Origin: an uncultured Flavobacteriaceae bacterium
GTDB taxonomy: Bacteria > Bacteroidota > Bacteroidia > Flavobacteriales > Flavobacteriaceae
NCBI GenBank assembly: GCA_947500385.1
Contig: CANMSA010000021.1
Location: forward strand, 17,889-81,888
Direction: 5' to 3'
DNA: 64,000 bases
Every line of letters begins with the position of its first letter. Position 1 is the stretch's first letter. Below the pieces are notes generated by a model. That model saw only the letters and a list, made by a program, of their open reading frames with translations. It was not told where the DNA came from and searched no databases. Positions 15,815 through 25,094 of this stretch are shown here, piece by piece. The position numbers were made by a program, and so were the translations under genes.

Positions 15815-18040
15815 ATGAAATCAATCGTAGCGGTCTGCATGTGCCTCCTTTCCATGGGCATGCACGCCCAAGAAATCAGCGGCCTTCTTAGAAATGAAAA
15901 AAATGGCGCTATTGAAGGGGCCTATATCCTGAACAATCGTTCTAAGGCGCATACCCACTCAGACCAAGAAGGAGCTTTTTTACTCTCAAATACCATAGCT
16001 GGCGATACGCTTTTGATAGGAGCAATGGGATTCGAAAAAGGCACTTTCATCATCGATGAAAAGGCCCGTAGCGGTAACCAGGTGTACCGACTTACAGAGG
16101 CGCCCTTTCAATTGAGCGAGGTAATCATTCGTCCCAAGGCCGATGCGCTACAGGTGCTTGCCGATGTGAACCTCGAGACAAGTCCCGTGAAATCGGCACA
16201 AGACTTGCTGCAAAAAGTCCCGGGGTTGATCATAGGGCAGCACGCGGGAGGTGGCAAGGCAGAACAGTTGTTTTTACGGGGCTTCGATATCGATCACGGT
16301 ACCGATATTGCCATACAAGTAGATGGCATGCCCGTAAACATGGTATCACATGCCCACGGCCAAGGGTATGCCGATCTTCATTTCCTTATTCCCGAAACAG
16401 TACAAAAAATTAATTTTGGGAAAGGGCCGTATACAGCAGCGCAGGGTAATTTTGCCACGGCGGGCCATGTTGACTTTCAAACCAAAGACCTGCCCGATAA
16501 TAGTCGGATACAATTTGAGTATGGAGATTTTAACTTTCGTCGCAGTTTGGGACTCTTTAATTTGATCGATAGTCCGAGGAACAAAATGTACATGGCAAGC
16601 GAACTGGTACAATCGGACGGACCGTTCGAGAGTCCGCAAAACTTTTCTCGTCTCAACCTATTTGCCAAATATACCGCCCACCTAAACGATACGGATATAC
16701 TCAAGGGAAGCGTTTCACATTTTACAAGCAATTGGGATGCCTCCGGGCAAATACCACAGCGCGCGGTTGACCAAGGTCTTATTACCAGGTTTGGTGCCAT
16801 TGATGCTACCGAAGGCGGCACTACCTCTCGTACCAATCTGAACCTTGCATATCGAAAAAAATTGGATGATAAGACCTACTTCAAATCCAACACCTACTTG
16901 AGTAAATACGATTTCACCCTTCATTCGAATTTCACCTTTTTCCTCGAAGATCCCGAGAATGGCGATCAAATTCTGCAAAAAGAGGCCCGAACACTTTTTG
17001 GGCTACAGACGCAAGTACACCAAAACCATGTGTGGGGGTCTCAAAGGCTACACCTCGAAATGGGTGCTGGTTTTCGAAACGATGCAATCGACAATAATGA
17101 ACTTTCAAATACCATCAATAGAACAAATAGGCTTTCTACAATACAATTGGGCGATGTACGGGAAAATAACCTCTTTTCCTATTTGAACGCGGATTTCACC
17201 TCGGGGGATTGGACGATCTCCCCGGCGCTTCGTTTGGATTATTTTTCCTTCGGTTATACCGATTTGCTAGCTCCTACTTATTCTAATGAAACGGTGGAAA
17301 AGACCCGCTTATCCCCCAAACTGAACTTCTTGTTTCAACCTACCAATGACCTACAGTTTTTCCTAAAATCCGGTATCGGTTTCCATGCAAACGATTCAAG
17401 AGTTTCCGTTGCAAGAAATGCAGAAACGGTTTTACCGAAAGCCTATGGCATGGATATCGGAACACTTTACAAACCTACCGCAAACCTATTCGTTACCGCA
17501 GCGGCCTGGTATCTTTTTCTGGAACAGGAATTTGTGTATGTAGGGGATGCAGGAATTGTAGAACCGAGTGGGGCCTCCGAGCGTTTCGGGTTTGACTTTG
17601 GGCTCCGCTACCAAGCGAACAAGTGGTTGTTCTTCGATACCGATTTCACCTACTCGCATGCCCGTTCCAAGGGAGCCGACGTTGGAAGTAGCTACATTCC
17701 ACTCGCACCTGACTTCACTCTGGCGGGTGGATTAGGCGTCCAAAACCTAGGGAAACTATCCGGCGGTATTCGCTATCGGTTTTTAGACGACCGCCCTGCA
17801 AACGAATCAAATACGATCATTGCAAATGGGTATGCGCTGTTCGATCTAAATCTGAACTACCAATGGACCAAAAGTATCAGCTTGGGCTTCAATATTGAAA
17901 ACATCTTCGATGTGGCCTGGAACGAAACACAGTTCGCCACTACCTCGCGTTTACAAGATGAAGTGGCCCCTGTTGAAGAAATCCACTTTACACCCGGTAC
18001 GCCCTTCTTTATCAAGGGACAGCTTCGGTACACTTTCTAA
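15815..18040 (+). CDS. TonB-dependent outer-membrane receptor
   Basis: A 741-aa receptor. A signal peptide (about 1-18) is followed by a CarboxypepD_reg-like beta domain (about 20-95; ISGLLRNEKNGAIEGAYILN), a plug domain (about 110-215) with LFLRGFDIDHGTDIAIQVDG, and a beta-barrel ending in RYTF with a terminal Phe. The plug carries the unusual stretch NMVSHAHGQGYADLHFLIPE, rich in His. Together with the upstream DUF4331 and TPR genes and the convergent sigma/anti-sigma pair, this suggests a dedicated uptake system whose substrate is unknown; the His-rich plug makes a metal or metal-complex one guess. Confidence 0.93.
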   Translation: MKSIVAVCMCLLSMGMHAQEISGLLRNEKNGAIEGAYILNNRSKAHTHSDQEGAFLLSNTIAGDTLLIGAMGFEKGTFIIDEKARSGNQVYRLTEAPFQLSEVIIRPKADALQVLADVNLETSPVKSAQDLLQKVPGLIIGQHAGGGKAEQLFLRGFDIDHGTDIAIQVDGMPVNMVSHAHGQGYADLHFLIPETVQKINFGKGPYTAAQGNFATAGHVDFQTKDLPDNSRIQFEYGDFNFRRSLGLFNLIDSPRNKMYMASELVQSDGPFESPQNFSRLNLFAKYTAHLNDTDILKGSVSHFTSNWDASGQIPQRAVDQGLITRFGAIDATEGGTTSRTNLNLAYRKKLDDKTYFKSNTYLSKYDFTLHSNFTFFLEDPENGDQILQKEARTLFGLQTQVHQNHVWGSQRLHLEMGAGFRNDAIDNNELSNTINRTNRLSTIQLGDVRENNLFSYLNADFTSGDWTISPALRLDYFSFGYTDLLAPTYSNETVEKTRLSPKLNFLFQPTNDLQFFLKSGIGFHANDSRVSVARNAETVLPKAYGMDIGTLYKPTANLFVTAAAWYLFLEQEFVYVGDAGIVEPSGASERFGFDFGLRYQANKWLFFDTDFTYSHARSKGADVGSSYIPLAPDFTLAGGLGVQNLGKLSGGIRYRFLDDRPANESNTIIANGYALFDLNLNYQWTKSISLGFNIENIFDVAWNETQFATTSRLQDEVAPVEEIHFTPGTPFFIKGQLRYTF

Positions 18041-18244
18041 AACCACTCACAACGAATTACCGATAGGAACGAAGTGCACTGGCATCTCCTAAACAGTTAA
18101 GAATTCTATGTGCTTTGTATTTCGAGATCAGCACCCATGTTGATGGTAGGTACAGGAGGCATTCAAAAACTTGGCATAAGCCCTCTTCAAAACCTGACGA
18201 TCGGGTATCGGGGTATTTTAAATCTATGTCGATTAAAGAGAATG

Positions 18245-19042
18245 TTATGGTCCGGTAACCGTGCCCAAGGCATACAACTGCTCCAGATTGGGCGATTCGC
18301 TGCCGCCAGCAGGTTCCAAGGTGATACCAAAGGCTTCAGAGGCATTGGCATTTGAAAGTGCGAATACGCGATTCTCATCTGTTTCAAATTCGCTCAACAA
18401 TCCCACACTGGTCGGGGTCAAAGGATTTAAGGTCAAGGACCAAACCTGATACACCATTCCCTCGGGCGGGGTCGGTAAACCTTGTGCATCGATGAAGACT
18501 TTATTCTCGGCTTTGTTCCAATAGGCCTTTGCATAGGAATCTGGCGAGACCTGCTGCCCCCCTAGCGGAACAACAGTGATGTTTTTGTCCCGTAGACTGG
18601 TTAGCAGTGTTTCAGACTTTTCAAGCGACTGTTTTGCTTCAAAAATCTGTTTTTCCAAATCAGATCGTTGCTCTTCCACTACTTCAATACGAGACTGCAA
18701 CTCTGTATTTTGATCGTAGACATAAAACAATCCGGCCGCCAACAATAAAGAGGCAGCCCACCCAAGATAAGAAGGCCAAGGTGTCTTTTTTTCCTCCAGT
18801 TTCACCACTTTGGTTTCTTGCACTTCTTCCAATCTTGGAAGCACATGGTCAAAAGAGGCAACGGTTTTCGGAGCGGCCGTTTTGGACAAACTAAGAATAG
18901 ACGCTTCGATCGCTTCGATCTCCGCCAAAATTTCTGGATGTGCCTTCGCATGCGTCGCTACCTCTCGGTTTTCACGTTCCGAAAGTTGGCCGGCCACATA
19001 CAGCTCCAAGATGCCTGACGCTATGTATTCTTGTACATCCAT
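18245..19042 (-). CDS. Anti-sigma factor (RskA-like)
   Basis: A 265-aa single-pass membrane protein. The N-terminal ~80 residues form a zinc-less anti-sigma domain (SGILELYVAGQLSERENREV), then one transmembrane helix (about residues 95-112, YLGWAASLLLAAGLFYVYDQ), a coiled coil (LEKQIFEAKQSLEKSETLLT) and a C-terminal RskA-type domain (VYQVWSLTLNPLTPTSVGLL and TLEPAGGS). Start ATG at 19042 overlaps the sigma stop codon as TAATG, so translation is coupled and stoichiometric. It should sequester the adjacent ECF sigma until a signal releases it. Confidence 0.9.
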   Translation of the reverse strand: MDVQEYIASGILELYVAGQLSERENREVATHAKAHPEILAEIEAIEASILSLSKTAAPKTVASFDHVLPRLEEVQETKVVKLEEKKTPWPSYLGWAASLLLAAGLFYVYDQNTELQSRIEVVEEQRSDLEKQIFEAKQSLEKSETLLTSLRDKNITVVPLGGQQVSPDSYAKAYWNKAENKVFIDAQGLPTPPEGMVYQVWSLTLNPLTPTSVGLLSEFETDENRVFALSNANASEAFGITLEPAGGSESPNLEQLYALGTVTGP

Positions 19043-19575
19043 TACTTTTTCATATTCTCCCGTAACTGGGAAATACAACTTCTATTTCTGGTTTTAACGG
19101 TTCCCAAAGGTATTTCTAGCTCTTCGGACACTTCTTTTTGGGTATATCCCTTAAAATATAACAGTTCTATCAACTCGATACATTTTTGTTTGAGCTTCTT
19201 GATCAAACGTCCAATTTCGTTCGTATCTACGGAACTTTCTTCTGAAATCTCCGATCTGTCAAGAATACCTACGAAGTAGTCTGCCGAAAGGTTCTTTTTT
19301 TGATCTTTATAGGTTTTAGAGCGCACTTCATCGATAGCGGTATTTCGTGCAATATTCAATAACCATGTAAAAAAACGCCCTTTTGAGGCATTGTAACTCT
19401 CCGCATTCTTCCAAACCTTTACAAATACATCTTGGCAAAGTTCGCTTGCCAACGTATCGTCTTTTACAATGGTGTTGATGACCCCGCAAATATTTTCCGC
19501 ATACATCCCATACAGCTTCTCAAAAGCTACGGTATCTCTTTGCTGAAAACGTGTTATTAAAGTCTCTAATTGCAT
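19042..19575 (-). CDS. ECF-type RNA polymerase sigma factor
   Basis: A 177-aa sigma-70 family protein. Region 2 lies at about residues 20-85 (core-binding ELCQDVFVKVWKNAESY and RFFTWLLNIARNTAIDEVRS) and region 4 at about 120-172 (IELLYFKGYTQKEVSEELEI then PLGTVKTR). Size and absence of region 3 mark it as an extracytoplasmic-function sigma. It is coupled to the downstream anti-sigma gene by an overlapping stop/start. It probably transcribes its own operon and perhaps the convergent TonB-receptor operon, which is inference from position. Confidence 0.93.
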   Translation of the reverse strand: MQLETLITRFQQRDTVAFEKLYGMYAENICGVINTIVKDDTLASELCQDVFVKVWKNAESYNASKGRFFTWLLNIARNTAIDEVRSKTYKDQKKNLSADYFVGILDRSEISEESSVDTNEIGRLIKKLKQKCIELIELLYFKGYTQKEVSEELEIPLGTVKTRNRSCISQLRENMKK

Positions 19576-19684
19576 TGTTGCTCGCTACCGGTTGTTACCC
19601 GAATGACTAGTACTTCAAATATAAATTTTAATCCTTAAAGGTTCCCTATGAGGTCTAACATATAATGCTATTCTCCTTCGCAAA

Positions 19685-21286
19685 CTAAGGAATCATCGAT
19701 TTCAAATCTTCCAGTGTATTTGCTTCCTGTATTTTCTTGTCTTTTCGCCATCGCAAGATTCTTGGGAATCGGGTGGCCACACCGCTTTTATGTCTTTTTG
19801 AAAGGGCTATTCCTTCGAAAGCGATCTCGAACACCAATTCGGGGGTTACACTGCGAACCGGTCCGAAGCGTTCCAAGGTGTTTGCCTTTATAAACTTATC
19901 GACTTCTTTGAATTCCGAATCGGTAAGTCCTGAGTACGCTTTGGCAAAGGTAACCAAGGTGCGTTTCCCATCCTCGTTCGTATCCCATAGGGCAAAAGTA
20001 TAATCGGTAAATAAATTGCTCCTACGCCCGTGACCTCTCATGGCATAGGTCAATACCGCATCTATGGTCAACGGATCTACCTTCCATTTCCACCAATCGC
20101 CTTTTTTCCTTCCGACCAAATAAGGCGAGTCTTTGCGTTTGATCATCAAACCTTCGCTTCGCACCTCCCTTGAACGGGACCGTTCGGCCGCAGCGGCCTT
20201 CCAACTTGAAAACTGCATGGTTTCCGATAAATGCAATACCGGGAGGTCGTTCTTTACATCGGTATATAACTTCTCTAAAACAGCCCTTCGTTCGGAAAAA
20301 GGTTTTGACCGCATATCGGCCCCTTCCCACTCCAAAATATCATAGGCCTTCAAAACAACAGGGGTTTTAGTCAGCAAGGCTTTTGTGACATTTTTCCGTC
20401 CTATTCTGGTTTGTAGCGCGTTAAAAGTACCGATCACACCTTCTGAAAAGGGTAAAATTTCCCCATCAAGGACCGTCCCGTTCGGGATGCGACCTACCAA
20501 CGCTTTAAACTCCGGATATTTATCGGTTACCAATTCCTCTCCCCTGCTCCAAACGAATAGCTCGTTTTCACGCACAACAACTTGTGATCGAATACCGTCC
20601 CATTTGTGTTCGGCAAACCACTCTGTGGGTTCGCCAAGGTCTTCCACGGCATCCTCGATGGCATAGGCCAGGTAAAAAGGATACGGTTTGGACAAATAAT
20701 CGGAAGGATTCTCCTTTAAAACCAGTACTTCAAACGTGATTTGCGCCGGTTTCCAATCTCCCATTAACTTATATGCCAATACATCTTCATCAATTCCGGT
20801 TGCCTTTGACAAGGCACGGGTCATCAATTTTTGACTTATGCCGATCCGAAAACCACCTGTCATCAATTTATTGAAAACAAAGCGTTCGTAATACCCTAGC
20901 TGTCGCCAATTCTCATGTAAATATGCTTTCTTCTCATCCTCGTTTTTTGCTTTTAGCAGTAGCATCTCCTCTAAAAACGCCGTAAGTGATTTGGTCGTTT
21001 CTTTTTTCCCTGCCGGAATAATTAGTGCAATCGTTTCGGCCAAATCCCCTACAATATGGTACGATTCTTCAAAAAGCCATAAGGGGATATTCGCCAGCTC
21101 CGTTGCCCATTCTCGTAACAAAGTGGTATTTACGGGGCGGGGCGGACGTCGATGCGACAAAATGGCAATCGTCCATACTTTATCACTATCACTCGCCTTT
21201 TGAAAGTACGACGCCAAAGCGGCCACTTTGGTGTTGGTTTTATTGGTACTGTCCAATGTTTTTATAAGGGCTGCAAAGTCTTTCAT
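19685..21286 (-). CDS. ATP-dependent DNA ligase
   Basis: A 533-aa ligase that seals nicks using ATP. An N-terminal DNA-binding domain (about 1-190) precedes the nucleotidyltransferase domain, where the adenylated lysine lies in EHKWDGIRSQ (Lys about 228). Further motifs are VLDGEILPF, the SEGLMIKRKDSPY block (motif IV/V) and WWKWKVDPLTIDAVL, followed by an OB-fold. The architecture matches bacterial ligases that travel with a ligase-associated exonuclease, as here: the next gene upstream overlaps by 4 bp. The usual companion helicase (Lhr type) and phosphoesterase are not in the window. Confidence 0.92.
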   Translation of the reverse strand: MKDFAALIKTLDSTNKTNTKVAALASYFQKASDSDKVWTIAILSHRRPPRPVNTTLLREWATELANIPLWLFEESYHIVGDLAETIALIIPAGKKETTKSLTAFLEEMLLLKAKNEDEKKAYLHENWRQLGYYERFVFNKLMTGGFRIGISQKLMTRALSKATGIDEDVLAYKLMGDWKPAQITFEVLVLKENPSDYLSKPYPFYLAYAIEDAVEDLGEPTEWFAEHKWDGIRSQVVVRENELFVWSRGEELVTDKYPEFKALVGRIPNGTVLDGEILPFSEGVIGTFNALQTRIGRKNVTKALLTKTPVVLKAYDILEWEGADMRSKPFSERRAVLEKLYTDVKNDLPVLHLSETMQFSSWKAAAAERSRSREVRSEGLMIKRKDSPYLVGRKKGDWWKWKVDPLTIDAVLTYAMRGHGRRSNLFTDYTFALWDTNEDGKRTLVTFAKAYSGLTDSEFKEVDKFIKANTLERFGPVRSVTPELVFEIAFEGIALSKRHKSGVATRFPRILRWRKDKKIQEANTLEDLKSMIP

Positions 21287-22308
21287 GCGTTGGCCTGCGT
21301 TTCTTTTGTCGTTTCCATCTCGGCCAATTCGCCCTCGAACTGTGTTTTTTCGGTGCGTGCATCGTACCCCAACTCCCGCAAATACCGGGCAAATATGTCG
21401 GTATACCCATGGGTCGCAATGACTTTTTCACATCCACTTGCCGCTACACTTTGCAACAATCCGTCCCAATCACAGTGATCGGACAACACAAAACCTTTGT
21501 CTATCGCCCTGCGCCTTCGTGCCCCGCGAAAGGTCATCCAACCACTGGCCGAAGCGGTTACGTAAGGCACCATTTTTCGAATCCATGTACTGCCGTGAGC
21601 GGAGGGTGGTGCCAGAACGATCGCGCCCTTAAAATCTTCTTTCTTGCTGTCTTTGGTAATCAATCTGGTTTTAGGCATCTCGACCATGGGACGAATTACC
21701 TCGGTCATATTCTCAATGGCACCATGCGTCAGAATCGGCCCAATACCCGGATCTAGATGTTTTAACAATCGTTGTGCCTTCCCTAGTGAATATCCGAATA
21801 GAATGGAAGTATTGCCATCGGCCTTATTGGCGGACCACCAATCATTGATATCCGCCATAACGGTTTCCTGGGGCATCCATTTAAAAGCTGGTAATCCAAA
21901 GGTACATTCGGTAATAAACGTATGGCACTTTACGGATTCGAAAGGTGTGGCAACCCCATCATCCTCAATTTTATAGTCTCCTGTAAAGACCCAAACTTCG
22001 CCCTTATATGATACTCGTACCTGCGAAGCGCCTACAATATGCCCGGCCGGATGCAAGGAAAAAGTAACCCCATTTATCTGAAAAGTCTCTCCCCATTCCT
22101 TTCCAGAAACCGTGATAGCACCCAAACGATGTTTTATGATCGGAATGTTTCTATGATGGGTAATATATTGCTTGTGGCCCCAGCGGGAGTGGTCGGAATG
22201 CCCATGTGTAATAATGGCCTTTTCCACAGGCTTCCAAGGGTCTAAATACACATCGGCCTGCGCACAGTAAATACCTTTATCGTTAAAAACTAGCAAGGGC
22301 TGCTTCAT
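21283..22308 (-). CDS. Ligase-associated DNA exonuclease (metallo-beta-lactamase fold)
   Basis: A 341-aa nuclease of the MBL/beta-CASP type. Metal motif HGHSDHSRWG (HxHxDH) lies near residues 35-44, followed by HPAGHIVGASQVRV and VFTGDYKIEDDG, with later SDHCDWDGL and ATHGYTD. These match the exonuclease family named for its fixed association with ATP-dependent ligases. Its 3' end overlaps the ligase ATG (ATGA), so the two are translationally coupled and likely work on the same DNA end-processing and joining step. No signal peptide; cytosolic. Confidence 0.92.
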   Translation of the reverse strand: MKQPLLVFNDKGIYCAQADVYLDPWKPVEKAIITHGHSDHSRWGHKQYITHHRNIPIIKHRLGAITVSGKEWGETFQINGVTFSLHPAGHIVGASQVRVSYKGEVWVFTGDYKIEDDGVATPFESVKCHTFITECTFGLPAFKWMPQETVMADINDWWSANKADGNTSILFGYSLGKAQRLLKHLDPGIGPILTHGAIENMTEVIRPMVEMPKTRLITKDSKKEDFKGAIVLAPPSAHGSTWIRKMVPYVTASASGWMTFRGARRRRAIDKGFVLSDHCDWDGLLQSVAASGCEKVIATHGYTDIFARYLRELGYDARTEKTQFEGELAEMETTKETQANA

Positions 22309-22398
22309 GAAAGATCGATTAAAAACTAACTAGCATTCAAGTTAGGGAATACATGCAGTAAGCGCAATATTCCATCCTATTATTTACCCCGCTGTTCT

Positions 22399-22836
22399 TT
22401 AATAAAACAGCTTGAAACAACTGAGCACAAACAACCAACTCCATAAAACGGTGCGTATCCAATTAAGGCCTACCAATCTGTTTAACAGTACGGGCGTGGC
22501 AGCACCTTTTGAAATCTTTGAGTGCATGGGAACGAATTGGGCAAAGGTACTAACCCATACCCCTACGATCAATATGATACTGGTGGCCGTATACCAATTG
22601 ATCGCTTCATATAACTGGAGTATTCCTGTAATCAGTTGCCCAAAAATCAACGGGATTACGAGAATCGCTATTCTTTTGGTATAGGTTTCATGCCATGCCA
22701 ACAATTTTTTGTCAGCGTAGTATTTAAAACTGGGGTACACGATCAGCTGCACCATCCAAATCAATACAAGTAGGCCAAGATCGAACAGGAAGCGGCTCCC
22801 GTCAAGATAGCTCAATAAAAGTGTTATTTTAGACAT
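22399..22836 (-). CDS. Four-helix membrane protein, last gene of the photolyase operon
   Basis: A 145-aa protein with four predicted membrane helices (FLFDLGLLVLIWMVQLIVYP; IAILVIPLIFGQLITGILQL; ATSIILIVGVWVSTFAQFVP; TVLWSWLFVLSCFKLF). Conserved-looking His and Trp residues occur between helices (AWHETYTKR, VPMHSKI). Its start lies 8 nt inside the photolyase gene, so it is translationally coupled to it. I do not recognise a named family; a light-stress-linked membrane role is inferred only from position. Confidence 0.75.
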   Translation of the reverse strand: MSKITLLLSYLDGSRFLFDLGLLVLIWMVQLIVYPSFKYYADKKLLAWHETYTKRIAILVIPLIFGQLITGILQLYEAINWYTATSIILIVGVWVSTFAQFVPMHSKISKGAATPVLLNRLVGLNWIRTVLWSWLFVLSCFKLFY

Positions 22837-24310
22837 CTAAACCGTTTAAATAAGCTTCCGCTTTTTCAGTATGGGTATTTTTTTTGTCTTCGCTCATTTT
22901 ATCATAGGTCCGCACCAACATTCCCAAACGGGGATTTCCCAAGAAAAAATCGCGATGTACATTCATAAACCGCCAAAACAAGCCATCCCAAATGGCTTGC
23001 CAATCGCCTTTGGGGTAATTGCTCATTTTCATGAGATAGTTGCTCCCGCTGATATATGGTTTGGTAGACATGAGACCACCATCGGCATATTGGCTCATTC
23101 CGTATATATTTGGGACCATGACCCAATCATAGGCATCTATAAAAAGTTCCATAAACCATTGGTACACGGCATCGGGATCAAACTCGCAGAGCACCATAAA
23201 ATTCCCAAGGACCATCAACCGTTCTATATGATGGCAATATCCGGTTCCGAGTACTTTTTTAATGGTCTGATCAATGGGGTAGATCCCAGTTGTTCCGGTA
23301 TAAAAACTTTTTGGAATCTTGCGCTTAAAACCCCAAAAATTCTTGGTTCGTTCATCGGTACCCCTGGCAATATACACCCCTCTGATGAATTCGCGCCAGC
23401 TGACTATTTGTCGTACAAAACCTTCTGTTGAATTAATAGGCACGCTATTCTCCGCCGCAAAAGCCAAGCTTTTTTGAAGCACTATTTCCGGCGTCAACAA
23501 TCCCGTATTCAGCATTGGGGTGAGTACGCTGTGGTGTAAAATGGAGTTTTCGGCCACGATCGCATCTTCATAGGGGCCAAATTCCATAAATCGGTATTCC
23601 AAAAACGCATCTAACCAGCTTACTGATGTTTTAAAATTTATGGGGTACAGTGGCTGCGTTCCCAAATGCCCATAATTATTGGGGAAATGTGTTTCTACAT
23701 AGCTTTTTGCTTCCCTAAAATAACGATCTGCATCGGGGTATTGAATGGCAGGAGGTACTTTTTTTGATGGGTACTTCTTTCTATTTTCCGTATCATAGGT
23801 CCATTTTCCACCTGTTGGGTTGCCTTCCCCATCTATAAGGATGGCTCTTGTTTTTCGTTCGTCTTTATAAAAACTGGTTTGGAAGTACTTCTTTTTCTCT
23901 TTTTTAAAAAAAGTGCTCAAATCTGTTTTTGTATTCAACCACATGGGAGAATCGTACCACTGTATGGCTATTCCCAATGCGTTTCCTTTGGCAAGTCGTT
24001 TTTCCAACCAATCATCTGTAGGGTCTATGCAATGTACCGTATTGCAGCCTTGTTCCTTGAGGAACGGGATTAACACCCGAACATCGGAGCGCTTGTCCAG
24101 CGTTTCTATATAGTGTACTTCCAGGCCTTTTTCCTTTAAGTAGGTCTCATAGCACTTCATGGTCGCTCTATGGTAGGCGATTTTTTGTTTGTGAAACGGA
24201 TATTGTTTAAAAAACAGGTATTCCTCCACCAGATATATGGGAATATTTTTTGAAAGAACAGGGTGGTCTTCAAAAAGTTGGTGGGGAAATAAAACTGCTA
24301 TTTCGTTCAT
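22829..24310 (-). CDS. Cryptochrome/photolyase-related protein of the FeS-BCP (PhrB) type without Fe-S ligands
   Basis: A 493-aa flavoprotein of the family that repairs (6-4) photoproducts with light. The N-terminal antenna domain (about 1-150; [44 protein letters not shown]) and C-terminal FAD domain ([43 protein letters not shown]) are clear. Canonical members bind a [4Fe-4S] cluster through four Cys; here the CxxC...C insertion after the KMS segment is deleted ([15 protein letters not shown], near residue 433) and the first ligand Cys is also absent (GIYPIDQTI). ATG 24310 is chosen because it forms an ATGA overlap with DUF2256; M1 of the longer frame lies inside that gene. Confidence 0.88.
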   Translation of the reverse strand: MNEIAVLFPHQLFEDHPVLSKNIPIYLVEEYLFFKQYPFHKQKIAYHRATMKCYETYLKEKGLEVHYIETLDKRSDVRVLIPFLKEQGCNTVHCIDPTDDWLEKRLAKGNALGIAIQWYDSPMWLNTKTDLSTFFKKEKKKYFQTSFYKDERKTRAILIDGEGNPTGGKWTYDTENRKKYPSKKVPPAIQYPDADRYFREAKSYVETHFPNNYGHLGTQPLYPINFKTSVSWLDAFLEYRFMEFGPYEDAIVAENSILHHSVLTPMLNTGLLTPEIVLQKSLAFAAENSVPINSTEGFVRQIVSWREFIRGVYIARGTDERTKNFWGFKRKIPKSFYTGTTGIYPIDQTIKKVLGTGYCHHIERLMVLGNFMVLCEFDPDAVYQWFMELFIDAYDWVMVPNIYGMSQYADGGLMSTKPYISGSNYLMKMSNYPKGDWQAIWDGLFWRFMNVHRDFFLGNPRLGMLVRTYDKMSEDKKNTHTEKAEAYLNGLDV

Positions 24311-24441
24311 ATTCGTTTGTTTCTTCGACATTTTTCACTGCAATATTTGACTTCTTCCCAATTCTTCTCCCATTTTTTGCGCCAACGAAAAGGCCTTTTG
24401 CAAACCGGACACTCTTTTTCGGGAAGGTGTTCCTTTTTCAT
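24307..24441 (-). CDS. DUF2256 zinc-ribbon mini-protein
   Basis: A 44-aa protein starting [20 protein letters not shown], with a second Cys pair in YCSEKCRR. The CxxC...CxxxC layout with intervening [12 protein letters not shown] is the DUF2256 pattern and should bind one zinc. It fits exactly between two genes: its ATG overlaps the flavin reductase stop and its TGA overlaps the photolyase ATG (ATGA at both ends). DUF2256 commonly neighbours photolyase genes; its role is unknown, with RNA/DNA or protein binding possible. Confidence 0.88.
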   Translation of the reverse strand: MKKEHLPEKECPVCKRPFRWRKKWEKNWEEVKYCSEKCRRNKRI

Positions 24442-25094
24442 TTCTTTTTAGTGAAATTCGGTACTTCGTTCGCCCTGGCATATGGAAATCTCGCCAATTT
24501 ATGAAGTCCGTAGTAGGTGTTCAAACCAGAGATACCCACTTCGTTAATTGCTGCCAAATCGATATCGTCCTCCGCACTAAAAACCTCTTTGGATACGAGC
24601 ACATGTTGTATCTCTCCAATCACCATAATGGTCTTGTTTGCTTTGATAGGAATCGCTTCTTTAAATTCCATTCCTAATTTCAGGTTACTTTCGGCCACAA
24701 AGGGTGCCTCGAAACCTTCAATATATTCCTCTTCAAAAGCACAGGCATTGAATTCCGAAGTAGAATCGTCGAACTTCGCAGAGGTATAATGCGCTCTTTC
24801 GATCATTCCTTCATGAATGTGGTTGATGGTATACTGCTTATTGTGTAAGAGATTTTCATAGGTATGCCTGGGCACCTCACCGGTAGGCCTTAAAATAAAT
24901 GCCTGCAGGGGCGGGTTCGAGCCTAAATGAAAAACGGAATTAAAAACCGCCAAGTTCGTGATACCCTTCGCCGAAATACTCCCGATCAAATTTGCCGATT
25001 TAATTCCTGAAACCGCATTGATCAGCAGTAACCGTTTTACACGATCAAGCGCTTCAATCGCATTCTTCGTGTAGTGAATGTTTTTACTATGCAT
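24438..25094 (-). CDS. Flavin reductase family protein
   Basis: A 218-aa protein of the FMN-binding split-barrel flavin reductase family, which reduces flavin with NAD(P)H. Signatures: [20 protein letters not shown] near the flavin site, then [20 protein letters not shown] and [10 protein letters not shown]. Its start lies 8 nt inside the FAD-domain gene and its stop overlaps the DUF2256 start. In this operon it could keep photolyase FAD or a free flavin pool reduced; that link is inference from the gene order. Confidence 0.88.
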   Translation of the reverse strand: MHSKNIHYTKNAIEALDRVKRLLLINAVSGIKSANLIGSISAKGITNLAVFNSVFHLGSNPPLQAFILRPTGEVPRHTYENLLHNKQYTINHIHEGMIERAHYTSAKFDDSTSEFNACAFEEEYIEGFEAPFVAESNLKLGMEFKEAIPIKANKTIMVIGEIQHVLVSKEVFSAEDDIDLAAINEVGISGLNTYYGLHKLARFPYARANEVPNFTKKK

